Shown here in pieces: positions 1 through 7,916 of a stretch of DNA of 64,000 nucleotides (within the stretch, counting starts at the first letter, position 1; every line of letters starts with the position of its first letter). The stretch lies in the NCBI GenBank assembly GCA_944321455.1, contig CALULI010000004.1, forward strand, positions 246,365 through 310,364. The letters run 5' to 3'. The notes under the pieces are model-generated. The model had not been told where the DNA came from and did no database searches. It saw only the letters and a program-made list of their open reading frames with translations. The translations under genes were made by a program, and so were the position numbers. The stretch comes from an uncultured Eggerthellaceae bacterium (GTDB lineage: Bacteria > Actinomycetota > Coriobacteriia > Coriobacteriales > Eggerthellaceae).

Positions 1-1442
1 GTTTCGTCGAGGCAATCATTCAGGCGAGCAAGAACTTCATTGAGGTCTGGATGCCTATCAAGTACTTCTTGGCGAACAACAACGCCAGCCTGATAAGACG
101 GGAAGAAGTTGCGGTCGTCTTCGAGTACTACTACATCAGCTGAGCCAAGCTGACCGTCGGTAGTAAAGATTTCAATAACATCAACTTCGCCCGCATTGAT
201 GGTGTTGTACTTAAGACCTGTATCAAGGTCGATCGTGCTTGCGAATTCCATACCATACTCTTCGCAAAGAGCCGAATAACCGTCACCTTGGCGCTCCAAG
301 AATTCTGGGTTGCCACCAAACTTAAGCTCCGAGGATACCGCTGCCAAATCAGAATACGTCTTCAGGTTGTATTGCTCGGCAACGTCTGTTCGAACCGCAA
401 TGCCATAGGTGTTTTCATAACCAAGCATTGATGTCCAGGTAATGCCCTTGCTATTGTATTGAGCTTGCAGGTCTTCGAATTGATCTTCTTGATAGACGCC
501 TTCATTGTGCAGAACTTCAGCCCAGCCAGTACCCGTGTATTCGACATACATGTCATATTCGCCACTTTCAAGACCAGGCTGAATAGTGGAAGTACCCGCT
601 GCAGACGTTAACTCAATATTGTAATCAGTGTTCTCATCAACATATTGGGAAAGAATTTCGCCCATAACTAGCTGTTCAGTAAAGGCCTTGCTGGTAACAC
701 GAATGGTGTCCTGCTGCTGCATGCTTGAAAATGCGGTGCCACCAATCAGGGCAATAACGGCAAGAACAGCAACGCCAAAACCAATGAGCGTATGACGACG
801 AGAGCGCTCAGAACGCTGACGACGAACGCGACGCTCTACGACACCAAGCAAAAGGTCAACAGCAACCGCGAGTAAAGCAGTCAAGATTGAACCAACCAAA
901 ACCATAGCCATGTTATTGGTAGAGATACCACGGAAGATAGCCGTACCAAGACCACCAGCGCCAATGTAGGCTGCGATACTGGTGAGCGAAATGGTCATGG
1001 TAACCATGTTGCGGAAGCCCGACATAATAACCGGGAAAGCAAGGGGTAACTTGATCTTGAACAACATCTGCCAACGAGTTGAGCCCATGCCGCGGGCCGC
1101 TTCAATAATAGCAGGATTGATATTGCATATGCCGGTATGCGTGTTTTTAACAATAGGCAACAATCCATACGCAGTAAGCGCAATAATAGCCGTTGTCTGG
1201 CCAGCACCCGTAAATGGAATCAACAAACCAAGCAACGCCAAGGACGGAATAGTGTAGAGGAAGTTTACGACACTAAGCGTTGGTTTGGCGGCTCCCATCT
1301 TTTCACTAATCAAAATGCCTAAGACAAGACCAATTACGCAGGCAAAAAAGATAGAGATCAGTGAGATAACCATGTGCTGAACGAACAACTCAAAAAAGAA
1401 GTCAGATCGCTCAAACAAGAGATTAACTGCGTCTGTTAGCAT
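1..1442 (-). CDS. Osmoprotectant (glycine betaine/choline-type) ABC transporter, permease fused to substrate-binding domain, 3' truncated
   Basis: The gene starts at an ATG whose first base is 1442, behind a GGGGTG ribosome binding site, and runs off the left edge after 480 codons without a stop. The first ~215 residues are an integral membrane permease with the conserved cytoplasmic loop EAARGMGSTRWQMLFKIKLP (the EAA motif that docks on the ATPase). After a basic linker and one further hydrophobic segment (GFGVAVLAVIALIGG), the rest is a type II periplasmic-binding-protein domain of the OpuCC/ProX class (VTSKAFTEQLVMGEIL, TDGQLGSADVVVLEDD). Fused OpuCB-OpuCC proteins are common in Gram-positive bacteria and keep the binding domain tethered to the outer face of the membrane. 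The ATPase partner is not seen and is expected to the left. Family call is secure; the exact solute is not. Confidence 0.9.
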   Translation of the reverse strand, partial: MLTDAVNLLFERSDFFFELFVQHMVISLISIFFACVIGLVLGILISEKMGAAKPTLSVVNFLYTIPSLALLGLLIPFTGAGQTTAIIALTAYGLLPIVKNTHTGICNINPAIIEAARGMGSTRWQMLFKIKLPLAFPVIMSGFRNMVTMTISLTSIAAYIGAGGLGTAIFRGISTNNMAMVLVGSILTALLAVAVDLLLGVVERRVRRQRSERSRRHTLIGFGVAVLAVIALIGGTAFSSMQQQDTIRVTSKAFTEQLVMGEILSQYVDENTDYNIELTSAAGTSTIQPGLESGEYDMYVEYTGTGWAEVLHNEGVYQEDQFEDLQAQYNSKGITWTSMLGYENTYGIAVRTDVAEQYNLKTYSDLAAVSSELKFGGNPEFLERQGDGYSALCEEYGMEFASTIDLDTGLKYNTINAGEVDVIEIFTTDGQLGSADVVVLEDDRNFFPSYQAGVVVRQEVLDRHPDLNEVLARLNDCLDE

Positions 1443-1835
1443 AATCACCCCTTATCAGAAGTAAAAAGTGGCTCATAACTGTTCTTTTGTAAGACCAGCA
1501 AGGAAGGTGGATATAAATAAGGAACTACATTGCAATTTTTATATCCGCGTCATACGCAAATGAGACAAATCTGCATCATTGTACAAATATGACGAAAAAA
1601 TGGCGCAAAAGTGCGAAAAAATCTTATCAGATACTGGGTTTTTGTTAATGGTGAAAAGTCAACAATACTGTTACCGATTGTTAATTGTCGGCAAACGGTT
1701 CCTTAAAGCACTAATTCCAACAAATTAAGGCGCTTGTTTAATAACAATAGCTAGCTATCAATTTATCGAATGACCAAACACCGCAAATGCCCTCTACAAT
1801 ATGGAGGTAACATCAATTCAAACTAAGGACTAACT
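1443..1835. other. 393-base intergenic region between divergent genes, with a candidate promoter and inverted repeat
   Basis: No convincing ORF. For the leftward opu gene, reading the minus strand, TTGTCT (1564-1569) and TATAAA (1539-1544) make a candidate promoter with a long spacer of 19. The -10 lies in one arm of an inverted repeat, GGATATAAAT near 1510 and its near complement ending near 1547, which could be an operator. The rest is AT-rich. For the rightward gene only a weak TACAAT near 1795 is seen. Promoter calls are inference from consensus. Confidence 0.35.
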
Positions 1836-2948
1836 ATGACTAACATCAAAGGACCTTTTCGCTATGACATCGTTGGTAGCTTTTTGCGTCCACAACGTTT
1901 AAAGGAGGCTCGCCAGCAGTATGCACAAGGCAGCCTTTCACAAAGCGAATTAACTGCTATTGAAAACGAAGAAATTACTACCCTTGTAACAAAGGAAAAA
2001 GCTGCGGGCCTTCATGCTGTAACTGATGGCGAATTTCGCCGCCGCTGGTGGCATCTTGATTTTCTTGCATCCCTTAACGGCATTTCGGTCTATGACTTTG
2101 AGGCAAGCGGATTTGGTGTTAAACGCACCATGCAAAACACCTATGTTTCTGCTCCCCTTTCGTTTAACAAACAGCATCCCTTCCTTGACCACTTTGCTTT
2201 CACGAAAAGCGTCGCGGGTGACACGCTGGTAAAGCAAACCATCCCTGGCCCAAACATGGTCACCTTAGATTCAGTGGTTCTTTCTGCCCAATACCATGAA
2301 AACCCCGTTTATGCCAACCTTGAAGACCTCAAGGTTGACCTTGCTCAAACCTATCAAGACGCAATCCAGGCCTTCTATAACGCAGGGTGTCGCTACCTGC
2401 AACTTGACGACACCAGCTGGGGTGCTCTGTTTTCAGAAACACATCGCGACCGCATTAAGAGCTGCGGCTACGATCCAGACGCATTGATTGACACCTTTGC
2501 TGACATCACCACTGAAGCTTTGAAAAATCGCCCCGAAGATATGACCATCACCACTCATATGTGTAAGGGTAATTTCATGTCTCACTGGCTCTATGAAGGC
2601 ACCTATGAGCGCATTGCTGAGCGCCTTTTGGGCATTGAAGGTTTTGACGGATTCTTCCTTGAGTATGATGACGAGCGCTCAGGTAGCTTTGAACCTCTTC
2701 GTCACCTTAAAAACCAGAAACTTGTTTTGGGATTGGTTACCACCAAGACAGGAACGCTTGAAAATCCCGACGATGTCAAACGCCGCATTGATGAAGCCAG
2801 TCGCTACGTTTCCTTAGATCAGCTTTGCTTGAGTCCCCAGTGTGGTTTTTCGTCCACCGAAGAAGGCAATGCTATTACCGACGAAGATCAATGGAATAAG
2901 CTTGCTCTGATTAAAAGCATTGCCGAAGATGTTTGGAAAGACGCATAA
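1836..2948 (+). CDS. Cobalamin-independent methionine synthase-like protein (MetE C-terminal domain, YxjG/YxjH type)
   Basis: A 370-residue protein made only of the C-terminal catalytic half of MetE, the length usual for the YxjG/YxjH group. It opens with the DIVGSFLRP motif and has TDGEFRRRWWHLDF near residue 65. The zinc ligands of the family are visible: H241 and C243 in HMCKGN, and C336 in SPQCGFSS, with LEYDDERSG between them. These proteins transfer a methyl group to homocysteine (or a related thiol), with the methyl donor differing between subfamilies; that donor cannot be read from sequence. The spermidine synthase-like gene starts 9 bases after the stop, so the two are probably co-transcribed; a link through methionine/S-adenosylmethionine is possible but unproven. 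Confidence 0.85.
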   Translation: MTNIKGPFRYDIVGSFLRPQRLKEARQQYAQGSLSQSELTAIENEEITTLVTKEKAAGLHAVTDGEFRRRWWHLDFLASLNGISVYDFEASGFGVKRTMQNTYVSAPLSFNKQHPFLDHFAFTKSVAGDTLVKQTIPGPNMVTLDSVVLSAQYHENPVYANLEDLKVDLAQTYQDAIQAFYNAGCRYLQLDDTSWGALFSETHRDRIKSCGYDPDALIDTFADITTEALKNRPEDMTITTHMCKGNFMSHWLYEGTYERIAERLLGIEGFDGFFLEYDDERSGSFEPLRHLKNQKLVLGLVTTKTGTLENPDDVKRRIDEASRYVSLDQLCLSPQCGFSSTEEGNAITDEDQWNKLALIKSIAEDVWKDA

Positions 2949-2957
2949 TAGAGCACT

Positions 2958-3869
2958 ATGAGCGTTGTTCCTATCATAAAATCAATCGCAAAGCGCGTAG
3001 CTCCTGCAGCTCTTGGCTTTGCGGCTACTACTATCGTTAATCGAGGGGTTCGCTTCATTCAGGAAGCGGACCCTCATTTTGCGCGCACCAAAGGTGGTAC
3101 TGCCATCATACGAACCATCACCTTAAACGATGGCACCGCCGTGCGTGTCCTTCAGCAAGGTGGCGTTTTTGAATCAGCAACGTATCTTGATGAACAACGC
3201 TATACTCCTGTGTTTGCTTACCAAAGGGCGTTTAATCGCGTTTTTCAAGCATCTCTGCCCCTTGACGACATCCTGATGCTTGGCGGTGGCGGCTACGCGT
3301 GGCCTAAGCAAGTGATAGCCACAAGACCGAATATTCAACTCGATATTGTTGAAATCGACCCCGCAATCACAGCGCTTGCACGGCGTTGGTTTTTCTTAGA
3401 CCAGCTCTACCAGGACTTCCCTGCCGCCAAAACGCACCTCAATATTATTCACGATGATGGACGTGTATTTTTAGAGGAATCCCCTCGTCTGTATTCCGCT
3501 ATTGTCAACGACACCTTTTCGGGAAAATCACCCGTAATGAATTTGGCAACCACTGAAGCGCTTCATCTGATCAAAGAACACCTGGTTGAAGGCGGCATCT
3601 ACGCTACCAATGTGGTAAGCGAAGACGAAGGCCAAAACATTTCCTTTTTACGTGATGTTGCGACTACCGCCCGTGGGGTGTTTGATCACGTCTGGATTAT
3701 CCCCTGCGAAGATGAACTGTTTGGTCTTGAAGACAACTATCTTGTTGTTGCCAGTGATGATTCTCATCCCTTTAGCGACACACTGTCCTTCGACGGTGAT
3801 TTCTTAACAGCGCCCTTGCGCGACAATGCCTTAGGCCTTGAATCCGCTTCCAACAAAACTGAAGCATAA
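2958..3869 (+). CDS. Spermidine synthase-like (Rossmann methyltransferase-fold) protein
   Basis: A 303-residue protein with the aminopropyltransferase/methyltransferase Rossmann fold: nucleotide loop ILMLGGGGYAWP near residue 110, acidic strand end IVEIDPAI, and the DDGRVFLEE motif. In true spermidine synthases the next strand ends in a DSTDP-like motif that holds the substrate amine; here it is NDTFSGKSP, so the first Asp remains but the second is gone. This suggests a related activity or binding role instead of classical spermidine synthesis. The N-terminal ~25 residues (APAALGFAATTIVNRG) are weakly hydrophobic. The start follows the upstream stop by 9 bases with only a weak ribosome binding site, which hints at translational coupling to the MetE-like gene. 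Confidence 0.75.
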   Translation: MSVVPIIKSIAKRVAPAALGFAATTIVNRGVRFIQEADPHFARTKGGTAIIRTITLNDGTAVRVLQQGGVFESATYLDEQRYTPVFAYQRAFNRVFQASLPLDDILMLGGGGYAWPKQVIATRPNIQLDIVEIDPAITALARRWFFLDQLYQDFPAAKTHLNIIHDDGRVFLEESPRLYSAIVNDTFSGKSPVMNLATTEALHLIKEHLVEGGIYATNVVSEDEGQNISFLRDVATTARGVFDHVWIIPCEDELFGLEDNYLVVASDDSHPFSDTLSFDGDFLTAPLRDNALGLESASNKTEA

Positions 3870-3904
3870 AAAGCCGTTTCATATCTGCTTCAAACGTGCG
3901 AAAA

Positions 3905-3980
3905 TAGCACAACCGCAAAGACAACTATAACGACAACGACAACAACTACGACAACTACAGCGACAGCTACAAAGCACAAT
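3905..3980. repeat. Low-complexity A/C-rich imperfect tandem repeat upstream of ettA
   Basis: The spacer is filled by variations on ACAACTACG and ACAACGAC, nearly free of T on the plus strand. It ends about 50 bases before the ettA start. It looks like slipped-strand microsatellite DNA; as RNA it would form an unstructured CAA-rich leader, which often favours ribosome loading. No ORF with a ribosome binding site covers it. Confidence 0.6.
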
Positions 3981-4031
3981 GACCAGCTGGTCGTGTAGCA
4001 ATAGATCCCTCGTATACAGGAAAGGAATCTC

Positions 4032-5711
4032 ATGGCCGAATTTATCTATCAGATGTACCAAGCACGAAAGGCTCATGGCGATAAAGTAATTCTGGATGAT
4101 GTTACGCTTTCGTTTTATCCTGGCGCAAAAATTGGTGTTGTTGGTCCCAATGGCATGGGCAAATCAACGCTACTCAAAATCATGGCAGGCATTGAAGAGG
4201 TTTCCAACGGCGAAGCGCGCCTGAGTCCTGGTTATTCGGTTGGTATTCTGGAGCAGGAGCCTCCCCTCGATGATGACAAAACCGTTATCGAAAACATCAA
4301 GATGGCTTTTTCGGACATCTTAGCCAAGATTGATCGCTTCAATGAAATTGGTGGCTTGATGGCTGATCCTGATGCGAACTTCGATGCACTGATGGAAGAA
4401 ATGGGCCAGCTCCAAACCGAAATTGATGCTGCTGATGCATGGGATTTGGACAGCCAACTTTCTCAAGCTATGGATGCCCTGCAGTGCCCTGATTCTGATA
4501 TGCCCGTTAAGGTGCTCTCTGGCGGTGAGCGCAGGCGCGTCGCCTTGTGCAAGCTTCTTCTTGAAGCGCCTGACTTGCTTCTTTTAGACGAACCAACCAA
4601 CCACCTAGATGCCGAATCAGTGCTGTGGTTAGAGCGTTTCTTACATAGCTACCCTGGAGCGGTATTAGCAGTTACGCATGACCGCTATTTCTTAGATAAC
4701 GTTGCCGAATGGATTTGTGAAGTTGACCGCGGTCATCTCTACCCTTACAAGGGCAATTACTCAACCTATTTGGAAACCAAGGCAGCACGCCTTGAAGCCC
4801 AAGGTCAGCGCGATGCCAAGCTGGCAAAACGTCTTAAAGAAGAGCTTGAATGGGTACGTTCTAGTCCTAAAGCACGTCAGGCAAAAAGCAAGGCACGTCT
4901 GGAACGCTATGAGCAGATGGAAGCCGAAGCTCGCTCTTCCAAAAAGCTCGATTTCACCGATATCCAGATTCCTGTGGGTCCCCGCTTAGGTTCGAAGGTC
5001 CTGATTGCAGACCACCTGCATAAAGAATTCGACGGCCGCGTATTGATTGATGACCTTTCCTTTACCTTGCCACGCAATGGCATTGTTGGCGTTATTGGCC
5101 CTAACGGCGTTGGTAAAACCACCCTGTTCAAAACCATCGTGGGCCTTGAGCCGCTGACGAGTGGTTCGCTTGATGTTGGTGAGACGGTCAAGATTTCGTA
5201 TGCTGATCAAAACCGCGAAGGCATTGATCCTAAGAAGTCCGTGTGGGAAGTTGTCTCTGACGGCAACGACTATCTCTATGTAGGAGAAACAGAAATCCCA
5301 AGCCGTGCCTATGTTGCAAGCTTTGGCTTCAAGGGTTCTGACCAGCAAAAACCAGCGGGTGTGCTGTCGGGCGGAGAACGTAACCGTCTCAATCTTGCAC
5401 TGACCCTTAAGCAGGGTGGCAATTTGTTGCTCTTAGACGAACCAACCAACGACCTTGACGTTGAAACGCTTGAAAGCCTTGAGCAGGCACTCCTTGCCTT
5501 CCCAGGATGCGCCGTTGTGGTAAGCCATGACCGTATGTTCCTTGACCGTATTGCCACCCACATTCTGGCATGGGAAGGAACGGATGAAAATCCCGGCAAC
5601 TGGCACTGGTTTGAAGGCAACTTTGATAGCTATCAGAAAAACAAGGTTGAACGCTTAGGCGAAGAAGCAGCTAAGCCACACCGCATTCACCGAAAGCTAA
5701 CGCGCGACTAA
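4032..5711 (+). CDS. ettA: Energy-dependent translational throttle protein EttA (ABC-F ATPase)
   Basis: A 559-residue ABC-F protein, essentially the length of E. coli EttA (555). It has two ABC cassettes and no membrane segments. The first P-loop is GPNGMGKST (residues 38-46), with signature LSGGERRRVALCKLL and Walker B LLLLDEPTNHLD; the second has GPNGVGKTT, LSGGERNRLNLALTL and LLLLDEPTNDLD. The basic linker between cassettes (SPKARQAKSKARLERYE) is the P-site tRNA-interacting region. In E. coli EttA binds the ribosomal E site and gates the first elongation step by ATP/ADP ratio. The start follows AAAGGAATCTC, a good ribosome binding site. It stands alone on its strand with a 160-base leader, so it is probably monocistronic. 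Confidence 0.95.
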   Translation: MAEFIYQMYQARKAHGDKVILDDVTLSFYPGAKIGVVGPNGMGKSTLLKIMAGIEEVSNGEARLSPGYSVGILEQEPPLDDDKTVIENIKMAFSDILAKIDRFNEIGGLMADPDANFDALMEEMGQLQTEIDAADAWDLDSQLSQAMDALQCPDSDMPVKVLSGGERRRVALCKLLLEAPDLLLLDEPTNHLDAESVLWLERFLHSYPGAVLAVTHDRYFLDNVAEWICEVDRGHLYPYKGNYSTYLETKAARLEAQGQRDAKLAKRLKEELEWVRSSPKARQAKSKARLERYEQMEAEARSSKKLDFTDIQIPVGPRLGSKVLIADHLHKEFDGRVLIDDLSFTLPRNGIVGVIGPNGVGKTTLFKTIVGLEPLTSGSLDVGETVKISYADQNREGIDPKKSVWEVVSDGNDYLYVGETEIPSRAYVASFGFKGSDQQKPAGVLSGGERNRLNLALTLKQGGNLLLLDEPTNDLDVETLESLEQALLAFPGCAVVVSHDRMFLDRIATHILAWEGTDENPGNWHWFEGNFDSYQKNKVERLGEEAAKPHRIHRKLTRD

Positions 5712-5738
5712 AGCTTCGTAGTCCTACTCAGAAAATCA

Positions 5739-5815
5739 TCTTGACCGTGAAATAACAAAATATATAAGCATTGCTTATACCATTGGATTAGATATAAGCA
5801 ATTGTTCACGGTCAA
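5739..5815. repeat. Long inverted repeat enclosing three TATAAGCA motifs
   Basis: TTGACCGTGAA at 5739-5749 is perfectly complementary to TTCACGGTCAA at 5805-5815. Inside, TATAAGCA (5763-5770) faces TGCTTATA (5772-5779) as a perfect palindrome, and a third TATAAGCA is at 5793-5800. It separates ettA from the 5866 operon. There is no T tract after the outer arm, so it is a poor intrinsic terminator; an operator or structured leader is more likely. Confidence 0.55.
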
Positions 5816-5865
5816 AAACAAAACGATAATACTCCTGTAAGAACCAAGAAATAAGGGAGGTTTTT

Positions 5866-6228
5866 ATGGGACAACGAATTGTCATGCATTTCGATAACAT
5901 CGCTATTTATGGCGAACTCAACGACACTGAAACCGCTCAAGAGTTTGCCAATCACCTGCCAGCCACTATTCACGTGAGCGGCACGGGCATTGATTTTTGT
6001 GGCCAGATGCCTTTTTCTCTTCCTTACAAACCAGAGCAAGTCCATCATGGCTGGACCAATGGCGACATTAATTACAATCCTGACGGTGGTTGGTTTGCGA
6101 TTCTTTTCGACGACGAAGAAAACTCACAGCGTTATGGAGACCAAGTCGTAATGGGTTGTGTCGAAGGATCGCTTGAGATCCTTCACAAACTGAGTAGATC
6201 CTACAATGTAGAAATTGAACGAGCATAA
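5866..6228 (+). CDS. Cyclophilin-like fold protein (cytoplasmic)
   Basis: A 120-residue protein resembling the small cyclophilin-like domain family found in many anaerobes and lactobacilli. It starts with a beta strand (QRIVMHFDNIAIYGEL), then LNDTETAQEFANHLPATI, a pattern shared with the lipoprotein encoded two genes downstream (ATLENNSSADALVQLLEDGPLTI). No signal peptide is seen, so it is probably cytoplasmic. The start has a GGGAGG ribosome binding site at good spacing. It is the first gene of a three-gene operon with a flavodoxin-type reductase. Biochemical role of this family is not established; peptidyl-prolyl isomerase residues were not identified. Confidence 0.7.
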   Translation: MGQRIVMHFDNIAIYGELNDTETAQEFANHLPATIHVSGTGIDFCGQMPFSLPYKPEQVHHGWTNGDINYNPDGGWFAILFDDEENSQRYGDQVVMGCVEGSLEILHKLSRSYNVEIERA

Positions 6229-6242
6229 TAAGGTGAACTTCG

Positions 6243-6761
6243 ATGAAGATTCTTGTTCTTAATGGTAGCCCTCGACCAAAAGGCGGGACTGCCGCAATGA
6301 TTAAAGCCTTCATAGAAGGCACTAAAAGCGTGGGTCACCAGGTTGATGTTCTCGATATCGCCCGCATGGATATTCGTGGTTGTCAAGCCTGCGAACATTG
6401 TCATTCAACAGGAAAAGGAACCTGTATCCAGCAAGACGATATGAACTTGGTATATCCGCTTTGGGATAATGCCGGCATGATCGTACTCGCAAGCCCTATT
6501 TACTATGGATCGTTTTCCGGGCAACTGCACTGCCTGATTCACCGCACGTATGCAGGGGGAATCCCTCGCTCTTGTAAGCAAATGGCACTGCTATTGTGTT
6601 CAGGCGCGCAGGATGTATACGACTATGCTGAGGGAATTTACCATGGCTTCATTCAGGGCTATTTCCGCGTAAAGGACTGCGGCATTTTCAAAGCAACAAC
6701 TACTTATGCGAAATCCCCTGAAATGGCAAAGCAACTTCGCAACTTTGGAGCTTCACTATGA
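6243..6761 (+). CDS. Flavodoxin-fold NAD(P)H-dependent FMN reductase / iron-sulfur flavoprotein-like
   Basis: A 172-residue protein beginning MKILVLNGSPRPKGGTAAM, the phosphate-binding loop that holds FMN in flavodoxin-fold reductases. It carries a Cys cluster at residues ~43-60 (CQACEHCHSTGKGTC) as in iron-sulfur flavoproteins, and the ASPIYYGSFSGQ segment that lines the flavin. Soluble and cytoplasmic. The start lies 14 bases after the upstream stop and its TGA overlaps the next gene's ATG (ATGA), so all three genes form one operon. Likely role is electron transfer or quinone/thiol redox; the pairing with two cyclophilin-like proteins is unusual but has no assigned meaning. Confidence 0.8.
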   Translation: MKILVLNGSPRPKGGTAAMIKAFIEGTKSVGHQVDVLDIARMDIRGCQACEHCHSTGKGTCIQQDDMNLVYPLWDNAGMIVLASPIYYGSFSGQLHCLIHRTYAGGIPRSCKQMALLLCSGAQDVYDYAEGIYHGFIQGYFRVKDCGIFKATTTYAKSPEMAKQLRNFGASL

Positions 6762-7381
6762 AGTCACAAACTATTCGGCATGCTTTTCCATCACTGGGTT
6801 TAATTGTTGGTATAGCAAGCATTATTTTTATTGCGCTTACGAGCCTTACCGCCTGCTCGGAATCACAATCACAAAATGGAGACAATTCTCAACAAGCATC
6901 TTCCGAGCAATTCTCATCTGATGAACATTCTGAATCGGCGAATAATCACACCAGCGATCCTTCAACAACAGAAGAATCTCCATCAAGTGAAGGAGAAAAC
7001 GAAATGGCCACGAACCAAAACGAAAACGGTTCCATTATCCTTTCGGTCAACGGGACTGAACTGACAGCTACTCTTGAAAACAATTCATCAGCAGATGCGT
7101 TGGTTCAATTGCTAGAAGATGGTCCTCTCACCATATCCATGAGCGATTACGCCCATATGGAAAAAGTAGGTCCTATCGGTCAAAGTCTTCCTCGAAACGA
7201 CACCCCCACTAATACCAAAGCGGGCGACATTATTCTGTACCAAGGCAATCAGCTTACTGTGTACTACGACCATAATTCCTGGAACTTTACGCGAATCGGC
7301 AAAATCCAAAATGTAAATGCCTCTGAACTTCGTTCAATTCTCGGCAGTGGAGACGTAACCATAACATTTTCGCTTGCGTAG
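6758..7381 (+). CDS. Lipoprotein with cyclophilin-like domain
   Basis: A 207-residue protein with a lipoprotein signal: basic N terminus, hydrophobic core (LGLIVGIASIIFIAL) and lipobox LTAC, lipidated Cys at residue 33. Residues ~34-85 are a Ser/Glu/Asn/Gln-rich spacer. Residues ~88-207 form a cyclophilin-like domain (IILSVNGTELTATL, GDIILYQGNQLTVYYDHNSWNFTRIGKI), a secreted counterpart of the cytoplasmic protein encoded at 5866. Start codon overlaps the upstream stop (ATGA), so translation is coupled. It should be tethered outside the membrane. Together with the reductase this suggests an envelope-linked function, but substrate and role are unknown. Confidence 0.75.
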   Translation: MKSQTIRHAFPSLGLIVGIASIIFIALTSLTACSESQSQNGDNSQQASSEQFSSDEHSESANNHTSDPSTTEESPSSEGENEMATNQNENGSIILSVNGTELTATLENNSSADALVQLLEDGPLTISMSDYAHMEKVGPIGQSLPRNDTPTNTKAGDIILYQGNQLTVYYDHNSWNFTRIGKIQNVNASELRSILGSGDVTITFSLA

Positions 7382-7395
7382 AAATCTATGGCTGT

Positions 7396-7698
7396 TTAAA
7401 TTTTCCGATTTGTTAATCCTACAAAATACCGATTTACTAATAAGCCATTTATAAGGAAGGAGCCTCGCGAGGCTCCTTCTTGTCTTAGTTGCTTTTTCCA
7501 AGCACGTTTATCACGCGTGCGATTGTATTTTGTGTCGCCGTGAGTACCGTAGCCGCAAGCGTAGCCATTAAAATGCGGCTTTTGTGCCAAGGTAGTTTCC
7601 TCGGCAGACTGGTGCCATACCTCACCCGATTTAGCAACAGCTATGCGTTTTCGCTGAACCTTTGGCCTTCCGCTGCGCTTGCGCTTAGCTTTCGACAT
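7396..7698 (-). CDS. Small basic protein with a hairpin inside its coding region; candidate ArfA/BrfA-like ribosome rescue factor
   Basis: A 100-residue ORF from ATG at 7698, behind an excellent AGGAGG (7707-7712) 8 bases upstream; an in-frame ATG at 7707 lies within that site and is less likely. The N-terminal ~13 residues are very basic (SKAKRKRSGRPKVQRKR), followed by HFNGYACGYGTHGDTKYN and a basic RDKRAWKKQLRQEG. Codons ~74-81 are the perfect palindrome at 7456-7479, after which ~19 hydrophobic-leaning residues precede the stop. In E. coli ArfA and B. subtilis BrfA a hairpin before the stop makes a non-stop mRNA whose shortened product rescues ribosomes when tmRNA fails. The arrangement is seen; homology is not recognised, so the function is inference. 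The ORF may be missed by annotation because of the hairpin. Confidence 0.55.
   Translation of the reverse strand: MSKAKRKRSGRPKVQRKRIAVAKSGEVWHQSAEETTLAQKPHFNGYACGYGTHGDTKYNRTRDKRAWKKQLRQEGASRGSFLINGLLVNRYFVGLTNRKI
7456..7479. terminator. Perfect 24-base palindrome (hairpin) at the end of the lipoprotein operon and inside the opposing small gene
   Basis: GAAGGAGCCTCG (7456-7467) is followed directly by its reverse complement (7468-7479). On the plus strand it sits 75 bases after the lipoprotein stop and is followed by TTGTCTTAG, a weak T tract, so it may end that operon. On the minus strand it lies within codons 74-81 of the small basic protein. It could act as a transcription stop or as an RNase III site. 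Confidence 0.65.
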
Positions 7699-7740
7699 TC
7701 GCCTCACCTCCTTCTTAGAAAAAACGTCTTTGACTTATTT

Positions 7741-7812
7741 GGCGACCACCTTCGCTTTTGTTTGTCGCCGATATCTTGTCCATCATGGAGTTTTTAACGA
7801 CATATTGTCGTT
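7741..7812. promoter_or_regulatory. Two inverted repeats upstream of the small basic gene
   Basis: GGCGAC (7741-7746) pairs with GTCGCC (7764-7769), and AACGACA-TAT-TGTCGTT occupies 7796-7812. The second has the size of a repressor operator. They lie 40-115 bases upstream of the minus-strand start at 7698 and 105 bases before the plus-strand hydrolase, so either could be the target. No regulator is obvious nearby. Confidence 0.4.
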
Positions 7813-7916
7813 TCACTAGGATCTTGTTAGTGTAGCAAGAGAACAACAGCTATCTTTGGGTAATTTGCTTATCGTTACTATATTTTAGAAACTCACAGAA
7901 CGGACGCCACCACAGC

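Noticed and set aside
3879..4076. 65-codon Cys/Arg-rich minus-strand frame
   Set aside because: Produced by the A/C repeat read on the other strand and overlapping the ettA start.
5739..5815. Intrinsic terminator of ettA
   Set aside because: The stem is long but its arms are 55 bases apart and no T run follows, so it is described as a regulatory-type repeat instead.
7489..7797. 102-codon plus-strand frame opposite the small basic gene
   Set aside because: The minus-strand frame has a strong ribosome binding site and typical basic composition; the plus-strand one has neither.
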